NCBI GenBank assembly: GCA_015227615.1
Contig: JAALGZ010000013.1
Location: forward strand, 1,054,001 to 1,118,000
Direction of reading: 5' to 3'
DNA length: 64,000 nucleotides
Source of the DNA: Labyrinthula sp. Ha
Taxonomy: Eukaryota > Sar > Bigyra > Labyrinthulida > Labyrinthulaceae
Below the pieces are notes generated by a model, which was given only the letters and a program-made list of their open reading frames with translations, made no database searches and was not told the origin of the DNA. Below, one piece after another: positions 59,254-64,000 of this stretch. Position 1 is the first letter of the stretch. Every line of letters begins with the position of its first letter. The position numbers and the translations under genes are program-made.

Positions 59254-60270
59254 ATGAACAAAGTTGGAAAAAACTCAACTTGCTCTGAAGTTCTTCTAGC
59301 TTTTTCCAATGACGAAACCTCTTCATTCGAAGCGTACAAAGGAAAGACTATAATCATCACAGGTGCAAACGCCGGGATTGGAAAGCCAACTGCACAATAC
59401 TTAGCATACTATGGAGCTACTGTTGTTCTTGCATGTAGATCACAAAAAAAAGCTGAAAAAGCTATCACTTGGATAAAAAATCACCCAGCTGCTAAGAATA
59501 GTGAAAATCCAGATTCTCTTGAAGACCGCTTAAAGTTCATAGAACTTGATTTGAACTCTTTTGACAGTATAAAAGCCTTTGTCCAAACTTTCTTAAGTTC
59601 AAACCTTCCACCTCTTGTATGCTTGATCAACAATGCGGGAATTTTCATGACAGAAACCAATAAGACTGAACAAGGTTTTGACGCACGTTTCGGAGTTAAC
59701 CATTTGGGTCATTTTCTCCTTACAAAACTTCTTTTACCAAAACTAAGAGAAGAAGCAGGAGAAAAAAAAACAAGAGTTATAAATGTTTCTTCAAAGATGC
59801 ACGCCGGTGAGCTTTATACGGATAAGTTGGATGATATGCAAAATTTAAAACATAGTTTAGTTTTTCCAGAGGGAAATGTCAATGGACTTGTAGTTTCTGG
59901 AAAGTTATATTCTAGCAGTAAAATGTGCAATGTATTATTTACGCAAAGTTTGAATGAAAAAGAAGCGGAGAATGGAGTAATTAGTGTAGCTATTCATCCA
60001 GGAGTTGTTGCAACTGATCAAGGTTATAACTACAACAGTTGTATGGGATGGTTTGTCAAACGTATCGGTCCTCTTTTTTTGAAATCCCCAGATCAAGGAG
60101 CAAGTTGTACTTTAACAGGAGTTTTTGCACCTGAGGATGAAGTTGCGGGTAAATATCTTTTTGACTCTCAAGTCAAGGAATCTGGAAAATTATCCCTCGG
60201 TGTTGTAGGAAAAAGAAACCGTGAAGCACTTTGGGAGCTCTCAGAAGAACTATGCCCGGATATTCTTTAG
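59254..60270 (+). CDS. Short-chain dehydrogenase/reductase, retinol-dehydrogenase-like (copy A)
   Basis: A 338-residue classical SDR. The cofactor motif TGANAGIG is at 36-43, Arg62 after the second strand suggests NADP(H), NNAG is at 126-129, the catalytic Asn is Asn149 (GVNHLGHF), Ser is 179 or 180 and the YxxxK pair is Tyr219/Lys223. The GFDARFGVNHLGHFLLTKLL stretch is typical of the retinol dehydrogenase / WWOX / protochlorophyllide-reductase-like subgroup, which reduces or oxidises hydrophobic alcohols and carbonyls; the real substrate is unknown. A 30-residue N-terminal extension precedes the Rossmann fold. No clear membrane anchor is present. ATG 59254 gives the same length as the neighbouring paralogue, which supports the start. 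Copy A is tail to tail with copy B, 113 bases apart. Confidence 0.9.
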   Translation: MNKVGKNSTCSEVLLAFSNDETSSFEAYKGKTIIITGANAGIGKPTAQYLAYYGATVVLACRSQKKAEKAITWIKNHPAAKNSENPDSLEDRLKFIELDLNSFDSIKAFVQTFLSSNLPPLVCLINNAGIFMTETNKTEQGFDARFGVNHLGHFLLTKLLLPKLREEAGEKKTRVINVSSKMHAGELYTDKLDDMQNLKHSLVFPEGNVNGLVVSGKLYSSSKMCNVLFTQSLNEKEAENGVISVAIHPGVVATDQGYNYNSCMGWFVKRIGPLFLKSPDQGASCTLTGVFAPEDEVAGKYLFDSQVKESGKLSLGVVGKRNREALWELSEELCPDIL

Positions 60271-60383
60271 CAATTAAAAATATATATCCACTTTAGTATT
60301 TTAAACTAATTCATATTCCTTTTGTGGTAAACAAAATATTATTTGAAAGAATACGAAAACAAAATTTAAACAATTCCAAACCT

Positions 60384-61400
60384 TTATAAATAGTCAGATA
60401 CAAGTTCTTCAGAAAGGCTCCAAAGGACTTCTCTGTTCTTCTTTCCAATATCTCCCAATGTTAATTTCCCTGTTTTCTCTAATTGACAATCATAGAGATA
60501 TTTTCCAGCAACCAACTCTTCTGGTGCAAAAACACTCGTTAGAGTGCAACTTGCACCTTGATCAGGTGTTTTCAAGAACCAAGGTCCAATGTATTTTACC
60601 ACCCAACCAAGTATTGTACTGTAGTTGTAACCTAAGTCCGACGCAACAAATCCAGGATGCAAAGCTACTGCGATAACACCGTTCTTAGATTCCTTTTCAT
60701 TCAAACTCTGGGTAAATAAAATATTCGAAACTTTACTGTTCGAATAAATCATACCAGCGTTCCAAAACCCTTTAGGTTTATTTTTTGGTTTCACAAGAAT
60801 ATCCATCAAATCTTCTTTTGTACTAATTTTTTCAGTGTGTACCAGTTTCGCATGAATCATTGAAGATACAGTAATAACTCTGGACTTCACTTCACCAGCA
60901 CTTTCCCTCAAGTTGGGCAGTAACAACTTTGTTAGAAGAAAGTGACCTAAATGGTTAACTCCGAACCTAGCATCAAAACCTTCTGCAGTTTCATTTGTTT
61001 CGGTCAAAAAAATCCCAGCATTGTTAATTAAACAGACAAGAGGAGGCCAGTTCAATTTATTAAACTCTTCCACGAATTCTTCTATAGCCTGTAAAGAGCT
61101 CAGATCTAAACGCAAAAACTTCAGCCTGGAGGATAACGAATCATAATCCTCATAGTTTTTGGCTGCTGGCTGCTGTACAATCCACTCTATAGCTGCTTGA
61201 GCTTTGTGTTTGTTTCGACAGGCTAGAACTACCATCGCCCCGTAATACGCCAAATGCTGAGCCGTACGCTTCCCTATACCAGCGTTGCTTCCAGTCACGA
61301 TTATTGTCTTGCCTCTATACGCCTTAAACACCGAGTCATCTTCACTAGAAAAGGCCTTCAACACGTCCTCACACGTAGAGTTTTTTCCCAAGTAGTCCAT
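60384..61400 (-). CDS. Short-chain dehydrogenase/reductase, retinol-dehydrogenase-like (copy B)
   Basis: A 338-residue SDR, the same length as copy A and roughly two-thirds identical by eye, with every motif at the same residue number: TGSNAGIG 36-43, NNAG 126-129, Asn149, Ser179/180, Tyr219 and Lys223. The least conserved parts are residues 181-216, next to the substrate pocket, and the early helices, so the two enzymes may differ in substrate. The two genes converge, indicating an inverted tandem duplication. Upstream (61543-61685) lies a cluster of TTAACGGT-type words that may regulate this copy only; nothing similar was seen before copy A. Confidence 0.9.
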   Translation of the reverse strand: MDYLGKNSTCEDVLKAFSSEDDSVFKAYRGKTIIVTGSNAGIGKRTAQHLAYYGAMVVLACRNKHKAQAAIEWIVQQPAAKNYEDYDSLSSRLKFLRLDLSSLQAIEEFVEEFNKLNWPPLVCLINNAGIFLTETNETAEGFDARFGVNHLGHFLLTKLLLPNLRESAGEVKSRVITVSSMIHAKLVHTEKISTKEDLMDILVKPKNKPKGFWNAGMIYSNSKVSNILFTQSLNEKESKNGVIAVALHPGFVASDLGYNYSTILGWVVKYIGPWFLKTPDQGASCTLTSVFAPEELVAGKYLYDCQLEKTGKLTLGDIGKKNREVLWSLSEELVSDYL

Positions 61401-64000
61401 TTGTTCTGTTTAAGTTGCGACAACACTAGAGAGTAGAGACAGAATATCTGTGATGCGTTTTAACACCGGGACTTTGTCGGAATTAAGTGGCGTGAAGTTA
61501 AAATTCGTCAAAATTTCTGGAACGTCTGTCAACTTTAGATCGTTAACGGTTAATAAACTATGGGAATGAACTGCAACTTACAAGTAAAACTAAGAGTTTC
61601 TTATCGGCTTTAACGGTAATTATCGGACCGATGTCTTGTAAAATTTCCCTTACCGTTACCACCGATGAAAGAATCTTAACGGTTACTAGAATTAACGATA
61701 ACAACAGTAAGCACGATAATTTTTTAGAGTCTAAGAATCACTTCCCACTTAGATTTTCTTTGGAGAGCCCTGCCCCAATTATATACTTTTTCTTCATTTT
61801 ACCCTATATATTCTAGACTAGAAATCCTAAATACTCATCTTCTTAGACACAAACATAATACTAATACTGCTCTGGTGTGTAACAGCTCTAATTAATAGTA
61901 AACAAAAAGTCATGACGTTGCTGCACCAAGAGCTTTCTTTGTTGAGGATTAAAGTCGTTATGTATTCTTATTGGTGACAATGTTTTGTCTACTCTAGCAT
62001 TTTTCCTTATATCTTAACTAAAACTGTTTAGTCTTGAATTCAAGTAAAAGGAAAAAATATAGAGTTTGGTTAATCTCCCAAAATACTCAAATGCATCGTT
62101 ACTTTTTGTACCTATTATGCTTCCCGCAAATTTAGAGATTATTCCGTTTAACAATAAGTGTTAAATTTTACTTACCGTTATTACCTATAAGTTATATTAT
62201 TTGACTATAACCTTTAACTAATGTTTATCACGATACGATAAGAAATCCTATAACCACTTACATGCCCTTAGAGCTAGTGAACCGGTTTATAGAGAATAAT
62301 CTTCGAGATATCTTTATGAGAATTCATGATATTTCTCCTATAAAACAAATTATACTTTCATATATGCTTTAATCTTAACTAACAATTTTTCTTATATATA
62401 TATATTTTCTTTGGGGGACTACTCGAAGGTTAGAAATCCTTCTGTCTTAGAAGTAGAACACAATTGAATTAAAACACTTTCTTGCGTCATATGGGAGGTG
62501 AATCCACTAAACCAGTCACCCAAAACGTTTTATTGCTAAAGTAGAAGGGTTTCAGATGCTAGGAAAAATTGTTGGAGAAATTGCATCGTCGAAGTTGATC
62601 CTCAAACTGCCGAAACTAATATCAAAGATATGAAACAAAGAAAAATAATTATTCAAGAAAGATTTGGAAACTTAATTAATGTAAAAGTTACACAATATGC
62701 TTAGAGACTTTAGAATCAAGGTGTTTTCTGTCGACGAACAAGAACAAACAGTGTTACTTCTATCGCCTGCAACAATATGTCGGAGAATTGCCCTATCGCT
62801 TTGAAACTATCACGACTTTACCTCCCATGTAGCCTTCATAGATTAGGACATAGTGCTCTTCACTTTGTCCTCAAGAGCAATTTCAACATTTGCGAATCTC
62901 ACAGCGTAGATAATCCAAGTTTTTTTCTTAATTTAAAAATAGTAAGATGCCCTTTTGTTCCTGCCGTGGGTTAATTTGATTACATTTCTTAAGTTAAATA
63001 ATTGGAATTCAACCCTTTTCAAAAATTTCATTCCGATAAGTTAATGTCCTTGAACCTCGAGAAACATTAATATTAAAATTATTCTTTCTAAAAAGTAGGA
63101 ATGACTCAGATTTATAGTTCTTTAGTTTTCTGACAATTGGCTGATTCCTAGTTTTCAATTTAAGAATGTTTCTTTTATTGCTGCGACTTTCCCCAAGAGG
63201 CTATAAGAAAAAACCACACTATTAGGCCCATAGCAAATGTCTTTTATAGGATTTCTGTTGTCTACATTCTGAAAAGCAGCATAGAAACTGTACTTTGTGT
63301 CACAGAGTTTCCATACTTCAGGTGTGAACATATTTACCCACCGTAGCTTTTGTTTCTCATCTCATTAGGAGGAAACATTTTTATTTGAGAAGTTGGTCAG
63401 CTAAGAAAAGTCTAAGACCTCACCCTTTCAACAGTTTTGCTACGTTACTCTCCTAGTTCCAATAACAGTGAGGCAGGTGATGTGATTCAGTTTATCTAAC
63501 CTCAACTTAATCATGAGGTTTATCTGCTAGCAAAACTCATCTATCCGCGTTTCTTAGCTTATATTCTTTGAACTTATGATTTTTACCTAGTTGAAGAACC
63601 TCATCTTCAGGAATTTGAGGTATATTGATGATGAAGTTTATGGAAAGACTCTCTCTCATTCTTTCCCGATAATTTCTGACGGACACTCATGATGTTTCAA
63701 TTTTGGGATAAGACAGGTTGTTGTCTTTAGTTGGCAGCGCCTTGTACTTTCATGTCCATTGGTCATTAAGAACATCAAAGAAGAAGGGCAGCTTAATAGT
63801 CTTGCTGAGATGTAGTTTTTCGAGTTAAACTGCAAAATCAATGAATACATCTTCTAGTCTGGCAATTTTTAAAGCTGGCGGCTCAACTAATATAAAGTCT
63901 ATTCTATGCTAAACTCTCATGCTTTTCACGACTTGCTGCATCTAAGGAGAATCGTTCATATAATGTATTAGTGTAAAACCTTACCAGTGAAAAACCTATG
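61401..64000. other. Upstream region of SDR copy B and AT-rich end of window
   Basis: The first 300 bases hold the TAACGG-type cluster. The remainder to the end of the window shows only short frames without motifs (for example 62777-62974 on the plus strand and 63656-63850 on the minus strand). No RNA gene or repeat was identified. Confidence 0.5.
61543..61685. promoter_or_regulatory. Cluster of TAACGG (Myb-type) sites upstream of SDR copy B
   Basis: TTAACGGTTA at 61543-61552, TTAACGGTAA at 61610-61619, an inverted TTACCGTTA near 61650-61658 and TTAACGGTTA at 61676-61685: four close matches to the Myb core YAACGG within 143 bases, 140-290 bases upstream of the start codon. A fifth, looser word (TTAACGATAA) follows at 61691. 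Regulation by a Myb-type factor is inference. Confidence 0.45.

Noticed and set aside
1-64000. CRISPR arrays, bacterial operons, rRNA genes and prophage genes
   Set aside because: None seen. No regularly spaced repeats, no clustered co-directional genes and no ribosomal RNA segments are present; the content is eukaryotic.

Overview
The window looks like nuclear DNA of an intron-poor, AT-rich eukaryote, perhaps a protist or alga; I cannot fix the lineage. The signs are long AT-rich stretches between genes, single-gene promoters with no bacterial operons, eukaryotic families (mitochondrial intermediate peptidase, bZIP factor, PA-domain seven-pass membrane protein, retinol-dehydrogenase-like SDRs) and an APE-type LINE. 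Each recognisable protein lies in one uninterrupted reading frame, so I see no intron. Gene density is low: seven intact protein genes in 64 kb.

Layout. 1-12966 holds no supported gene. 12967-13887 (+) encodes a basic, proline-rich, probably disordered protein. 18420-20036 (+) is a short oligopeptidase of the mitochondrial intermediate peptidase type. 20531-25202 is a decayed host gene split by a 4 kb LINE (21062-25043), which is bounded by a 14-bp target-site duplication and broken by about four frame changes. 26915-28492 (+) is a membrane-anchored alpha/beta hydrolase, convergent with a bZIP-type factor (29156-30292, -). 30293-40129 is a gene desert. 40130-41636 (-) is a dead paralogue of the PA-domain seven-pass protein at 50991-52499 (-), which looks intact. 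A 5'-truncated copy of the same LINE, with its own 11-bp target-site duplication, lies at 57602-57873. 59254-60270 (+) and 60384-61400 (-) are two 338-residue SDR enzymes arranged tail to tail, a clear inverted duplication.

The genes do not form an obvious pathway. Themes that recur are local duplication (the SDR pair; the PA-seven-pass gene with its pseudogene; a small dispersed repeat at 48.1 and 52.8 kb) and LINE activity. The most informative points are the LINE insertion, which can be undone in frame through its duplicated target site, and the PA-domain seven-pass protein, whose architecture I cannot place in a well described receptor or protease family. All calls are from reading the sequence by eye; no database search or composition calculation was run.
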